Shown: positions 37,923-47,422, counted from the first letter of the stretch. The stretch: DNA of 64,000 nucleotides from Chryseobacterium glaciei (GCF_001648155.1 NZ_CP015199.1:2056501-2120500); one strand, 5' to 3'. A program made the numbers and translations. Notes: generated by a model not told the origin, from the letters alone.

Positions 37923-37952
37923 TAAAAGACTACAAATTTTGTAGTCTTTTTT
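37923..37952 (+). terminator. terminator of the rnr operon
   Basis: The stem AAAAGACTACAAA / TTTGTAGTCTTTT closes on an almost loop-free centre and is followed by further T. Confidence 0.82.
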
Positions 37953-38055
37953 GTTTAAAAAAAGCGTCTAAATTGAGTTTCAAAACCTAAAAGAATTGGA
38001 TTTTATCGACAAATAGAAATATAATTTTTAAATTTGGATGAGAAACAATTTTTAA

Positions 38056-38742
38056 ATGTTTGAATTAGTACTTTCTGCTGTTATTTTAGGATTCATGTTG
38101 AGTCTTGTTTTTATCGGACCAATATTTTTCTTATTAATAGAAACCAGCTTCTCGAGAGGTCCTAAGCATGCCTTGGCTTTAGATGTAGGAGTAATTACAG
38201 CAGATTTGTTGTGCATTATTGCGGCGTATTATGCGAGTGCAGACCTCGTGAGTTTAATAGATAAGCATCCCGGATTTTACAGGGTTACCTCTATTTTAAT
38301 CTTCGTATACGGAATTGTGATGATGGTCACGAAAACCAAGATGCACATGCCGGGTGAAGAAAAAATTATCAGTCAGAATTATTTTAAAACCTTTATGAAC
38401 GGGTTTTTCTTTAATCTTTTGAATGTCGGAGTTATCCTTTTCTGGCTGGTTACCGTAATTTCGGTGAGAAAAGAATATCCGGATACAGGTAATTTTATTC
38501 TTTATATCGGTTTGGTGATCGGAACGTATTTATGTATTGATCTTGCTAAAATCTTTTTGGCAAAACAATTCCACGATAAATTAACACAAAAATTAGCCAA
38601 TCAGATCAGACGAATAGTTGGCGGAATTCTTATACTGTTCAGTTTCTTTATCTTTTTACAGAGTTTTAAAAAATTCAATCAATTTGATAAGCGATTAGAA
38701 GAAGCCGAAAAAACTGAAGTAAAATATCAAAAAAACAAATGA
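38056..38742 (+). CDS. LysE-family transporter
   Basis: A 228-residue membrane protein with six hydrophobic helices and the LysE/RhtB entry signature GFMLSLVFIGPIFFLLIETSFSRGPKHALALDVGV. Family members export amino acids or small metabolites; the substrate here is unknown. The charged C-terminus is cytoplasmic in character. It overlaps the LD-carboxypeptidase gene by 4 bases (ATGA), so they are translationally coupled. Confidence 0.88.
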   Translation: MFELVLSAVILGFMLSLVFIGPIFFLLIETSFSRGPKHALALDVGVITADLLCIIAAYYASADLVSLIDKHPGFYRVTSILIFVYGIVMMVTKTKMHMPGEEKIISQNYFKTFMNGFFFNLLNVGVILFWLVTVISVRKEYPDTGNFILYIGLVIGTYLCIDLAKIFLAKQFHDKLTQKLANQIRRIVGGILILFSFFIFLQSFKKFNQFDKRLEEAEKTEVKYQKNK

Positions 38743-39668
38743 AAAAAATAATCTTTCCAAAATCCCTTAAAAAAGGGGACAAAATAGCTGTTATTTCTCC
38801 TGCTGGATCTGTAGATGTATCTCAACTTGAAGCAGGCATAAAAATGATTAAAAATAAAGGTTTTGTGCCTGTTTTAGGCGAACATCTTTATAGTAAATTC
38901 TCAAACGGTTATAACTATGCCGGAACAGAAAAGGAAAGAATAAAAGATATCAATTGGGCTTTAAATGACAAAGAAACTTCCGCAGTATGGGCTTCAAGAG
39001 GTGGATATGGATGTCAGCATCTTATTCAGCATTTGAAGCTTAACAAATTTATAGAAAATCCGAAATGGTACATTGGGTATTCTGATAATACCGTGATCCA
39101 AAGTTATTTGTTGAAGAAAGGTTTTGCTTCCATTCATGGACAGACCATTAAAACTTCAAGTTTCGGAGTTACAGATGAAAGTTATGATTTGATTTTTGAT
39201 GTTTTAAAAGGAAAAGTTCCAAAATATATCATAAAACCGGATCAATTTAATAAAAAAGGGAATACTAAGGGAGAATTGGTTGGAGGGAATTTAGCCCTTA
39301 TTTTTGCTCTTCTTGGGACAAAATACTCATTTGATTTTAAAGATAAAATTTTATTCATCGAAGATATTGGTGAAAATTTTTATGCTCTTGATCGAATGAT
39401 TATGAGTTTAGAGCTAGCAGGAGTTTTTACTAAAATTTCAGGATTAATTGTTGGAGGAATGACCAACATGGGAGATGAAAAAGAGAATACACAATATAAC
39501 AATAGCTTTGACGAATTCGCTTATAAATTGATCTCAGAAAGACTTTCAAAATATAAATTTCCTGTTGCTTTTGGTTTCCCAAATGGTCATATTAAAGACA
39601 ACCGGCCTTTGATTATTGGAGGAAATGTGAAAATGAAAGTTGATAATATTATTAAGATTGAGTTTTAA
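38739..39668 (+). CDS. muramoyltetrapeptide (LD-) carboxypeptidase, S66 family
   Basis: A 309-residue enzyme of peptidoglycan recycling that removes the terminal D-Ala from the tetrapeptide. Motifs: KGDKIAVISPAGSV at the N-terminus, AVWASRGGYGCQHLI, YIGYSDNT with the nucleophile Ser, LFIEDIGE with the Glu and FGFPNGHIKDNRPL with the His of the Ser-His-Glu triad. No signal peptide, so cytoplasmic, like LdcA. Coupled to the LysE-type gene. Confidence 0.93.
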   Translation: MKKIIFPKSLKKGDKIAVISPAGSVDVSQLEAGIKMIKNKGFVPVLGEHLYSKFSNGYNYAGTEKERIKDINWALNDKETSAVWASRGGYGCQHLIQHLKLNKFIENPKWYIGYSDNTVIQSYLLKKGFASIHGQTIKTSSFGVTDESYDLIFDVLKGKVPKYIIKPDQFNKKGNTKGELVGGNLALIFALLGTKYSFDFKDKILFIEDIGENFYALDRMIMSLELAGVFTKISGLIVGGMTNMGDEKENTQYNNSFDEFAYKLISERLSKYKFPVAFGFPNGHIKDNRPLIIGGNVKMKVDNIIKIEF

Positions 39669-39701
39669 GAATTACTAACTCTCAAACCCTCAAACCCAGG
39701 C

Positions 39702-40073
39702 ATGGCAAACCACAATGACCTCGGGAAAAAGGCAGAAGACTTAGCTGTAGAATTTCTACAAAAGAACAGCTACAAGATTCTGATAAGAAACTTTCGTTAT
39801 CAAAAAGCAGAGATTGATATTATCACCGAAAAAGGTAGTTTAATAGTTGTTGTCGAAGTAAAAGCTCGTTCAACAGACGCTTTTAATCTCCCTCAAGAAG
39901 CCGTTAATAAAAGAAAAATATCATTAATAGTTTCAGCTACGAATCATTATTTGGAAGAATTTAATAAAGATCAGGAAGTAAGATTTGATATCATTTCAGT
40001 TCTTCCCGATGCAAAGGGAAAGCTGGTTATAGAGCATATAATAGATGCTTTTGAAGCATTTGACGCAAATTAA
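39702..40073 (+). CDS. YraN family (UPF0102) nuclease-like protein
   Basis: A 123-residue protein with the UPF0102 pattern: LGKKAEDLAVEFLQKNSYKILIRNFRYQKAEIDIITEKG and VVVEVKARS. The E-ID-EVK residues resemble a PD-(D/E)XK nuclease active site. The biological role is not established. Follows the LD-carboxypeptidase after 33 bases. Confidence 0.92.
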   Translation: MANHNDLGKKAEDLAVEFLQKNSYKILIRNFRYQKAEIDIITEKGSLIVVVEVKARSTDAFNLPQEAVNKRKISLIVSATNHYLEEFNKDQEVRFDIISVLPDAKGKLVIEHIIDAFEAFDAN

Positions 40074-40126
40074 ATAGTTTCAGTCATAAAATTTTATATT
40101 ATTTAAAATACATTTTTATATTTAAA

Positions 40127-40876
40127 ATGAAAACAATACTCATCACAGGAGCAACTTCCGGAATAGGAAAATCCACTGCAGAACTTTTTGCAAAACAAGG
40201 ATACAGAATTATTATTTGCGGAAGAAGAACTGAGGTCTTAGAATCTCTAAAAACTGAGCTTTCTCAATATACCGAAATGTTTAGTTTAAAGTTTGATGTA
40301 AGGAATCTTCAAGAAGTTGAGAACGCGATCAACTCTCTTCCTGAAGAATGGAAAAGCATTGATGTTCTCATTAACAATGCAGGAAACGCTCACGGTTTAG
40401 AACCTCTTTCGGCAGGCAATACAAACGACTGGGATTCGATGATCGATGGAAATGTAAAAGGTCTTTTATATATTTCTAAGATGATTATTCCGGCAATGAA
40501 AGAAAGAAATTCCGGACATATCGTGAATATAAGTTCTGTTGCTGCAAGACAAACTTATGTCAACGGAGTTGTTTATTGCGCCACCAAAAAAGCAGTTGAT
40601 GTAATTTCCGAAGGAATGCGTTTAGAATTAACAGAATTTGGAATTAAGGTTACCAATATTCAACCAGGAGCTGTTGAAACTGATTTTTCTTTAGTTAGAT
40701 TCAAAGGAGACAGTGAAAAAGCTTCTACAGTTTATGCAGGATATGAGGCTTTAAAAGCTGAAGATATTGCCGATGCGATTGCCTATTGCGTGAATGCTCC
40801 AAAGCATGTGAGTGTTTCTGATATGACGATCTATCCTACTGCCCAAGCTGAACCTAGAACTATTTACAGAAAGTAA
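40127..40876 (+). CDS. short-chain dehydrogenase/reductase (YdfG-like)
   Basis: A 249-residue classical SDR: ITGATSGIGKSTAELFAKQGYRIIICGRR, where Arg after the second strand suggests NADP. NNAGNAHGLEP, Ser in NISSVAAR, and VVYCATKKAV with catalytic Tyr and Lys are also present. The close of the chain (NIQPGAVETDFSLVRFKGD) fits the YdfG group, which oxidises 3-hydroxy acids such as serine. The substrate is inferred only by resemblance. Confidence 0.9.
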   Translation: MKTILITGATSGIGKSTAELFAKQGYRIIICGRRTEVLESLKTELSQYTEMFSLKFDVRNLQEVENAINSLPEEWKSIDVLINNAGNAHGLEPLSAGNTNDWDSMIDGNVKGLLYISKMIIPAMKERNSGHIVNISSVAARQTYVNGVVYCATKKAVDVISEGMRLELTEFGIKVTNIQPGAVETDFSLVRFKGDSEKASTVYAGYEALKAEDIADAIAYCVNAPKHVSVSDMTIYPTAQAEPRTIYRK

Positions 40877-40917
40877 TTCATTATAGATTCTTTTTAAGAT
40901 TTAAATATATTTATTTG

Positions 40918-41919
40918 ATGGAAAATGGTGCAAAAAATTTTTTGATTTATAATACACCCAACGAAGAAGTAAGGGTGGATGTTTTTTTGCAGAATGAAAC
41001 ATTTTGGCTTACACAAAAGGCAATGGCCGCTTTGTTTGTTGTTGATAGAACTGTCATCACAAAGCATATTCAAAACATCTATAATGAAGAAGAATTAAAT
41101 AAAGAAGCAACTTGTGCAAAAATTGCACAAGTTCAAATTGAGGGTGAGAGAAGTGTCTCTAGAAATATAGAATATTATAATCTAGATGTAATTATTTCAG
41201 TAGGTTATAGGGTGAATTCTAATAAAGCAACTCAATTCAGAATTTGGGCAACACAGACTTTAAAAGAATTTATCATTAAAGGGTTTGTAATTGATGATGA
41301 TCGTTTAAAGCAAGGTCAGGCTATTTTTGGAAAGGATTATTTCAAAGAACTTTTACAGAGAGTTCGTTCTATACGAGCTAGTGAAAGAAGAGTTTACCAG
41401 CAGATCACAGATATTTTTGCTGAGTGTAGTATTGATTATGACAGAAATTCTGAGAAAACGAAAACTTTTTATGCAATGGTTCAGAATAAATTCCACTTTG
41501 CTATTACAGGAAAAACAGCAGCAGAAATTATTTATCAAAAGGCGAATAGTAAAAAAGAAAATATGGGCTTGACCACATGGAAAAATGCTCCGGATGGCAG
41601 AGTTTTGAAAAATGATATTATTGTTGCTAAAAACTATTTAGAAGAAACAGAAATCAAGCAATTAGAACGAACAGTTACCAGCTATTTTGATTATATTGAA
41701 GGTTTAATAGAGAGAGAAAACACTTTTACAATGGATGCTTTGGCAGAGAGCGTAAACAAATTTTTGAACTTTAATGAATACAAAATTTTAGAAGGAAAAG
41801 GAAATATTTCAAAATTGGTTGCCGATAAAAAAGCTGTTTCTGAGTATAATGAATTCAATAAGACGCAAAAAATAATTTCCGATTTTGATAAACAAATTAA
41901 AAAAATCAACAAAAAATAA
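40918..41919 (+). CDS. RhuM-family protein
   Basis: A 333-residue protein of the RhuM family named from a Salmonella pathogenicity island. Start at the ATG at 40918; a TTG 3 bases earlier is in frame. Motifs: LQNETFWLTQKAMAALF, RTVITKHIQNIY, ISVGYRVNSNKATQFRIWATQTLKEFI in the N-terminal half, and FHFAITGKTAAEIIYQKANSKKENMGLTTWK later. The biochemical function is unknown. Such genes are scattered in accessory DNA, but here it sits alone among housekeeping genes. Confidence 0.9.
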   Translation: MENGAKNFLIYNTPNEEVRVDVFLQNETFWLTQKAMAALFVVDRTVITKHIQNIYNEEELNKEATCAKIAQVQIEGERSVSRNIEYYNLDVIISVGYRVNSNKATQFRIWATQTLKEFIIKGFVIDDDRLKQGQAIFGKDYFKELLQRVRSIRASERRVYQQITDIFAECSIDYDRNSEKTKTFYAMVQNKFHFAITGKTAAEIIYQKANSKKENMGLTTWKNAPDGRVLKNDIIVAKNYLEETEIKQLERTVTSYFDYIEGLIERENTFTMDALAESVNKFLNFNEYKILEGKGNISKLVADKKAVSEYNEFNKTQKIISDFDKQIKKINKK

Positions 41920-41969
41920 TTTTAGAAAGGAAGCATTATTTTATCACTATACATTCTTAAATTTGTAAA

Positions 41970-42656
41970 ATGAAAATTCTATACCTAGAAACCTCTTCCA
42001 AAAACTGTTCTGTAGCCATTTCAGACAATGATAAGTTATTGTGCGTTTGCGAAGAAGTTTCAGATAATTATAAGCAGTCGGAAAGTCTGCACACTTTTGT
42101 AGAATGGGCTTTGGAAGGAGCCGGAATTTCGATGAAAGAGATTCAGGCAGTTTCTTTAGGAAAAGGCCCGGGTTCTTACACGGGATTAAGAATTGGTGCT
42201 TCGTCTGCAAAAGGGTTTTGTTATGGTTTGAAAATACCATTGGTTGCTATCAATTCTCTTGAGACTATGATAGAGCCTTTTTTAAACCAAAACTATGAGT
42301 ATATCATTCCATTGATCGACGCGAGGAGGATGGAGGTTTATACGGCCGTTTATGATGGCAATACCGGAAAAGAACTCTCGCCAACCGAAGCAAAGGTTCT
42401 GGATGAAACTTCTTTTGAAGAATTTAAGGATAAAAAAGTACTTTTTGTAGGAGATGGAGCAAAGAAAGCACAGGAAATTATACAACTTCCAAATGCTGAT
42501 TTTAATGATACCATCTATCCTTCTGCACAGTATTTAGTAAAGAAAACCTTAGAAAAAATTGAAAATAAGGAGTTTGAGGATATTGCCTATTTCGAACCGT
42601 TTTATTTAAAGGATTTCCATGGAGTGAAGAAAAAGGAATCACCTGATTCTATTTAA
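41970..42656 (+). CDS. tsaB: tRNA threonylcarbamoyladenosine biosynthesis protein TsaB
   Basis: A 228-residue ASKHA-fold protein that dimerises with TsaD and supports t6A37 formation. Motifs: LYLETSSKNCSVAI at the N-terminus, LGKGPGSYTGLRIGASSAKGFCYGL, and IDARRMEVYTAVYDG. Length fits TsaB. Ends at a bidirectional terminator. Confidence 0.95.
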   Translation: MKILYLETSSKNCSVAISDNDKLLCVCEEVSDNYKQSESLHTFVEWALEGAGISMKEIQAVSLGKGPGSYTGLRIGASSAKGFCYGLKIPLVAINSLETMIEPFLNQNYEYIIPLIDARRMEVYTAVYDGNTGKELSPTEAKVLDETSFEEFKDKKVLFVGDGAKKAQEIIQLPNADFNDTIYPSAQYLVKKTLEKIENKEFEDIAYFEPFYLKDFHGVKKKESPDSI

Positions 42657-42680
42657 TTAAATAATAAGCAACTGCATAAA

Positions 42681-42707
42681 AAAAGCGAAGAGTAATCTTC
42701 GCTTTTC
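42681..42707. terminator. bidirectional terminator (tsaB / sprE-like)
   Basis: An 11-bp perfect stem AAAAGCGAAGA / TCTTCGCTTTT with a 4-base loop, A-rich on the left and T-rich on the right, between convergent genes. Confidence 0.87.
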
Positions 42708-42711
42708 TATT

Positions 42712-45339
42712 TTATTTTGGTTTTGCCGGAGCTTGAGTTTTTGGTTTCTGCCCCGGTGTACTGCCAGGTTGAGTTGGTGGCGGAGCACTTTCATCTAAAA
42801 GCACTGCGGCAGAATTGGCAACCGGAGAAGGTTGCGTTGGTGTAGCTTTTTGAGCTTGCCCATTATTCTGATTATTTACTGATCCCGGATTAATCGTCTG
42901 AGAGTTTGGCTGCATAGGCGTAGATCCCGGTTTTTGAAGGGTATTTCCTTTGTTATCAGTTTCTTGGAAAGAAAGATCGCTTTTCAAATAATTAAGCATT
43001 TCCTTAGCCTTGATTCCTTCTGGAGTTTTGCCATAATTTAAAGCAATTTGCTCCAATTGTAGAATCATTACCTCTTTTCCACTGGATTTTCCAGTATTAA
43101 ATGCATTCAATAAAGAAAATTTAGGAATTAAAGCATCTTTCGGATACTTCTGAATAGCTCCATCTATGATCGCTTTACTTTCTGCAAATTTCTCGGCTTC
43201 AAACAAAGCATAGGCCTTTTTATATTCATTCTGGACATCTTCGGAAGATTTTACGAATGAACTGTTTTTAGGATTTCTGGCAAATTCTGCATATGAAGTG
43301 TAAGGATAATCTTTTAACAAAATTGATTTCGCTCTTTCTGCAATCTGAGGATTTTTCTCAAAATTCATATTAAAGATCTCATATAAAGCCTGTAACATTA
43401 CTTTTTCCTCAGGTTTTACATCTACCAAATCGTACAATGTTTTTGTAGCCAAAGGTGTATTGGTAAAATAATTCTGATACATAATTCCCAAACCTAGAGA
43501 AGCGGTGTCTCTGTCTTTTTTAAGCTGGTCTAATTTAGCAACATCAGTCGGAATCTGTTCAATATAAAAAGATGGTTCAAAACGCCTAGGATTAGGTGCT
43601 GATGTAACGCCCAACGCTTCGTTTTTCATATCATCGATCGTTGCCATTTTTTTAGAATAACGCCAGTTATCGACCAGCGCTCTGTCTCCCCAAACCTGTT
43701 TAAATGTTGAAGATCCTTTCGAAACGGTTCCTGTATTACTGAAATAAAACCCCTTTGAACTGGTACCGAAATCTTCAAAAGAATTGGAGCTGTTGGCGAA
43801 TATAGAATTAGCGCTGTAATCTCCCGTATCAAAACCTTTAGCTCTTTCTGCACGTCTTCTTTCCAGCTCTTCTTTTTCTTCTTTTAATTTTAATTTCGCG
43901 ATATGTTTAGAGAAGAAATCTGTTTTTTGGGTTTCAGACATCTTAGCTAAAGTAAGAATACTGTCATTTTTCTTAATTAAATAATAGTTTCTGGATATTT
44001 TCTTGATGTTGATAGATTGTTCCTTTAAAAGTACTTTTGAAGGCTCATAAGTCATCGCAACAAGCGCAGAATCATAATAACTTCCGGCTCCTATGTAATC
44101 ATTTTTATCAAGATAATCCTTTCCTATTTCATAATAAGCCAGCCCACGAACCTGCTGATCTGAAACCTTTTCTTTTAAAGATTTCTTGAAAAGATCCTGA
44201 GCTTCCTGCTTTTTACCTGCTTTGTTGGCCATTAAGCCTAAAGCATAATAAAATTCATTCTTTCTGGAACCATAAGTTCCTTTTTCACTAATATTTTCTA
44301 AATATTTTCTGGCTCCTTCATAATCACCTTTTCCGTTAAAGGTTTTGGCGATTTCTATCTGAGATTTAACTTCAAATTCAAAATCATTGGCGTATTTATA
44401 AGCAGCCATGAAGCTTTCTCTTGCTTTTTCGTTTTGATTTAAACCTTCCAAGACCTGACCTCTCAGGAAAGCAATTCTACTTTTCAGTTTTCGATTGGTA
44501 TTAACTTCAAAGGCATTATCAAGTTCTTTTGCAGCTTCTTCTTTTTTTCCTGCATCTAAAAGAGCTTCAGCATAGTAAATACTTGATATTTTTTTATAAT
44601 CTTTACTAATATCTTCAGTTTTCAATTGAGCGAAAATCTCCTGAGATTTATGATAATCTTTTAACTGAGCATAGGCTGCAGCCTGATAAGTTTTAGCTAA
44701 AGGAATTCTTTTGTCATTCTTCATGTGAGTGAAAACGTAGTTCAAGGCATCCAGAGCTTCCACAGATTTGTTCTGATAAATTCTTGATTGCGCAAGAATG
44801 ATATAAGCATCAAAGATTTTCTTGTTTTTTTCTTCCCCGTTTTTGATCACAGAATATTTGTTAATCGCCTTTAAAGCTTTTGCTTCGGCAATTTCCAGAA
44901 CAGTTGCTCCTTTATTTTCAGGTTGACCGCTTTGTTCCAATTGACTGTTCGGGTTCCCTCCATTAAGTCCACCTGGCATGCCCGGAGGTGCACCTGGAGG
45001 CGCTCCCGGCGCTCTTCCTGCCCCATTTCTACTGGGAGAATTGTTCACTTCCGCAATTTTCATTGTATTTTCAGCGAAAGCGGAAGATTGTCCAAGATCG
45101 CTTCCTAAAGGTTGATCTTCGTAGGTAAGAATGGGAATGTACGGAGCATAAAAATTATCTTTATGTGCCTTGTCTCTACTCGTAAATTCACTGTTTAGCG
45201 CATCTTTAGCATTAAATAGTGTATTGTAATATGTGGAAAACCCTTTCATGAACTTCGATCGCTGATCGGGTCTCTTGGGTTTTGATCCGCAGGAGAGAAC
45301 GATGCAAGCCACTAAAAGGAATAAAATGTTCTTTTTCAT
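42712..45339 (-). CDS. sprE: SprE/PorW-like TPR lipoprotein of type IX secretion
   Basis: An 875-residue protein with a lipobox (ACIVLSCGSK, lipidated Cys ~17). The N-terminal STYYNTLFNAKDALNSE and the TPR array starting IAEAKALKAINKYSVIKNGEEKNKKIFDAYIILAQSRIY agree with SprE (gliding motility/T9SS) and PorW. TPR-like repeats run to ~470, and a second helical block (600-790) has LLKDYPYTSYAEFARNPKN. A Pro/Gly/Ala-rich insert (~105-140) and a long Pro/Gln/Asn tail are low complexity. The assignment rests on pattern, so another TPR lipoprotein is possible. Confidence 0.72.
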   Translation of the reverse strand: MKKNILFLLVACIVLSCGSKPKRPDQRSKFMKGFSTYYNTLFNAKDALNSEFTSRDKAHKDNFYAPYIPILTYEDQPLGSDLGQSSAFAENTMKIAEVNNSPSRNGAGRAPGAPPGAPPGMPGGLNGGNPNSQLEQSGQPENKGATVLEIAEAKALKAINKYSVIKNGEEKNKKIFDAYIILAQSRIYQNKSVEALDALNYVFTHMKNDKRIPLAKTYQAAAYAQLKDYHKSQEIFAQLKTEDISKDYKKISSIYYAEALLDAGKKEEAAKELDNAFEVNTNRKLKSRIAFLRGQVLEGLNQNEKARESFMAAYKYANDFEFEVKSQIEIAKTFNGKGDYEGARKYLENISEKGTYGSRKNEFYYALGLMANKAGKKQEAQDLFKKSLKEKVSDQQVRGLAYYEIGKDYLDKNDYIGAGSYYDSALVAMTYEPSKVLLKEQSINIKKISRNYYLIKKNDSILTLAKMSETQKTDFFSKHIAKLKLKEEKEELERRRAERAKGFDTGDYSANSIFANSSNSFEDFGTSSKGFYFSNTGTVSKGSSTFKQVWGDRALVDNWRYSKKMATIDDMKNEALGVTSAPNPRRFEPSFYIEQIPTDVAKLDQLKKDRDTASLGLGIMYQNYFTNTPLATKTLYDLVDVKPEEKVMLQALYEIFNMNFEKNPQIAERAKSILLKDYPYTSYAEFARNPKNSSFVKSSEDVQNEYKKAYALFEAEKFAESKAIIDGAIQKYPKDALIPKFSLLNAFNTGKSSGKEVMILQLEQIALNYGKTPEGIKAKEMLNYLKSDLSFQETDNKGNTLQKPGSTPMQPNSQTINPGSVNNQNNGQAQKATPTQPSPVANSAAVLLDESAPPPTQPGSTPGQKPKTQAPAKPK

Positions 45340-45424
45340 TATTCAATATAACTAGCCAATTTACTTTTTATTATCAAAAGATTGATGATTTTGTAAAAAT
45401 AATAAAATTTTATATTGAAAATAT

Positions 45425-45985
45425 TTATATTTCTTTCAAAATTTTGTAAACCAAATGAGTAGGAAGTCCCATAATGGTATAATAGCTGCCTGATAATTTT
45501 TTAATTTTCGCCATTCCAAGCCATTCCTGGATGCCATAGCTTCCTGCTTTATCGAAAGGTTTGTAATTTTTAACGTAAAAATCTATTTCTTCATCCGAAA
45601 TTTCATCAAGCTCTACATCGGCAACATCTGTTTCTGTAATTGTTTTATTGATTGTTTTAATGGTAATTCCTGTATAAACCTGATGCGTTGTTCCTGATAA
45701 TTGTTGCAACATTTTTTTTGCATCAGCTTCATCTTTCGGTTTTCCAAGAATTTGATTATCAATGGCTACAACGGTATCAGATGTCAATAAAACTTCATCG
45801 TCTACAAGATTTCTGAATGCATTTGCTTTTAATTCAGATAAATAAGCTGCAGCCTCTCCTATTTCAATATTTTTGGGTAAAATCTCTTCACAATCTATTT
45901 TTACAACCTCAAAATCAAATCCTAAACTTGATAATAGTTCTTTTCTCCTAGGAGATTGTGATGCTAATAGTAACTTCATTTTCAA
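45425..45985 (-). CDS. maf: Maf-like nucleoside triphosphate pyrophosphatase
   Basis: A 186-residue house-cleaning enzyme that hydrolyses non-canonical NTPs such as dTTP/UTP. Motifs LLLASQSPRRKELLSSLG, LTSDTVVAIDNQILGKPKDEADA, HQVYTGI and FDKAGSYGIQEWLG match the family. It follows the KdsC-like gene by 4 bases, in one operon with the two upstream genes. Confidence 0.95.
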   Translation of the reverse strand: MKMKLLLASQSPRRKELLSSLGFDFEVVKIDCEEILPKNIEIGEAAAYLSELKANAFRNLVDDEVLLTSDTVVAIDNQILGKPKDEADAKKMLQQLSGTTHQVYTGITIKTINKTITETDVADVELDEISDEEIDFYVKNYKPFDKAGSYGIQEWLGMAKIKKLSGSYYTIMGLPTHLVYKILKEI

Positions 45986-45989
45986 TTAA

Positions 45990-46508
45990 TTAAATAGATT
46001 GAGTATTATCATCATGCCAATTTCCCTGAACTTTCATTACCTGCTCAATGACATCACGTACTGCTCCACTTCCACCCTGTTTTGGTGAAATGTAATCGGA
46101 AATTCCTTTCACTTCAGGAACAGCATTTTCCGGGCAGGTTGCAATAGCAGACGTTTCCATCATATGAATATCCGGAAGATCATCTCCCATTGTCAGAATT
46201 TCTTCGTTTTTAAGATTGTATTTTGCTTTAAAATCTTCAAAATCAACCATTTTGTCGTGAGATTTTGGGTAATAATCCTGAATTCCAAGATAGTTGATTC
46301 TATGTTTTACCATTTCATCATTTCCTCCCGTAATTACTCCTATTAAATAATTGTTTTTTAAAGCTTTAACGACTGCATAACCATCTAAGACATTCATAAC
46401 TCTCGACATATTTCCTCCCGGCATCAAATAAACGCTTCCGTCTGTGAAAACTCCGTCTACATCAAATACAAATGCTTTTATATCTTTTAATTTCTCTTTA
46501 TAACTCAT
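45990..46508 (-). CDS. kdsC: KdsC-type HAD phosphatase (Kdo-8-phosphate phosphatase)
   Basis: A 172-residue C0-type HAD phosphatase. Motif I AFVFDVDGVFTDGSVYL holds the nucleophile and acid Asp, motif II is GVITGG, and motif IV is MGDDLPDIHMM. The C-terminal SPKQGGSGAVRDVIE is the KdsC loop contacting the neighbouring subunit. It releases Kdo from Kdo-8-P for LPS core synthesis. It overlaps the upstream DUF2520 gene by 11 bases. Confidence 0.9.
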   Translation of the reverse strand: MSYKEKLKDIKAFVFDVDGVFTDGSVYLMPGGNMSRVMNVLDGYAVVKALKNNYLIGVITGGNDEMVKHRINYLGIQDYYPKSHDKMVDFEDFKAKYNLKNEEILTMGDDLPDIHMMETSAIATCPENAVPEVKGISDYISPKQGGSGAVRDVIEQVMKVQGNWHDDNTQSI

Positions 46509-47247
46509 ACATTTTTTTAATAGAATAATTCATTGTTTTATAGATCTCCAGACTTTCGTCTTTCAATAATTGTTCATGCAATTGCAAAATACGTGCATCA
46601 TTTCTTACAGCTGGTCCGGTTTGTGCTGATTTAGGTTCAATTTCATGAATTTTCTGAACGGTTTCATCAATCAATGGTAAAAAATAATCAAACGGAATCT
46701 CCTGAGAATCTGAAATTTCCTTCGCTCTTGAAAAAAGATGATTCACAAAATTACAGGCAAAAACAGCGGTCAGATGAATATATTTTCTCTTTTCATGAGT
46801 ACTTTCCATCACATTTTTGGAAATTTTTGAAGCGATTTCAAAAAGTATTTTCTTGTCTTCTTCATTTTCAGTTTCTAAGAAAAAAGGAATTTTTTCATAA
46901 TTCAATTCTTTAGATTTAGAAAAAGTCTGTAAAGGATAAAAGCTTGATTTTCTGTATTCTCCTACTAATATTTCTTTGGGTAAAGAACCAGAAGTATGTA
47001 CAACTAAACAATCTTTTTTAGTGATTAATTTAGAAACATTTTCTACAGAACTGTCACTTACACAAATAATATACAGATCTGCATCTTCTAGTTTTTCTGT
47101 AGAGTAAGGAATATTTAATTCTTCAGAAATTTCATTTAAATCTTTTTCGTTCCTTCCAAAAATCTGCGCTAATGGAATGTTATTCAGAACAAAAGCTTTT
47201 GCCAGATGATAGGCTACATTTCCGGAACCGATAATTACAATTTGCAT
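46498..47247 (-). CDS. Rossmann-like, DUF2520 domain protein
   Basis: A 249-residue protein: N-terminal NAD(P)-binding fold (VIIGSGNVAYHLAKAFV, residues ~4-20, and YIICVSDSSVENVSKLI) with HTSGSLPKEIL. The DUF2520 helical domain has FSRAKEISDSQEIPFDYFLPLIDETVQKI and TGPAVRNDARIL. This is the arrangement of ketopantoate-reductase-like dehydrogenases; the substrate is unknown. First gene of the three-gene run with kdsC and maf. Confidence 0.9.
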   Translation of the reverse strand: MQIVIIGSGNVAYHLAKAFVLNNIPLAQIFGRNEKDLNEISEELNIPYSTEKLEDADLYIICVSDSSVENVSKLITKKDCLVVHTSGSLPKEILVGEYRKSSFYPLQTFSKSKELNYEKIPFFLETENEEDKKILFEIASKISKNVMESTHEKRKYIHLTAVFACNFVNHLFSRAKEISDSQEIPFDYFLPLIDETVQKIHEIEPKSAQTGPAVRNDARILQLHEQLLKDESLEIYKTMNYSIKKMYEL

Positions 47248-47389
47248 AAAACAAAGATAATATTTTAAGATGAGTTTAAAAAGGGAGTTGGAAGTTCAAA
47301 GATGGAAGTTTTTATAAATCTGCTTATTGCCCGTTGCTTCAAGCTTAAAACGTAACTATCTGATATTATTTCAATATTTGGATCAAAAA

Positions 47390-47422
47390 TTGAATAAGTA
47401 ATTTAACTTTCCATTATTTTTG
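47390..47422 (+). promoter_or_regulatory. Bacteroidota-type promoter for the ECF sigma operon
   Basis: TTG (47390-47392), 22-base spacer, TATTTTTG (47415-47422), 25 bases before the start at 47448. All three parts fit the flavobacterial consensus. Confidence 0.6.
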
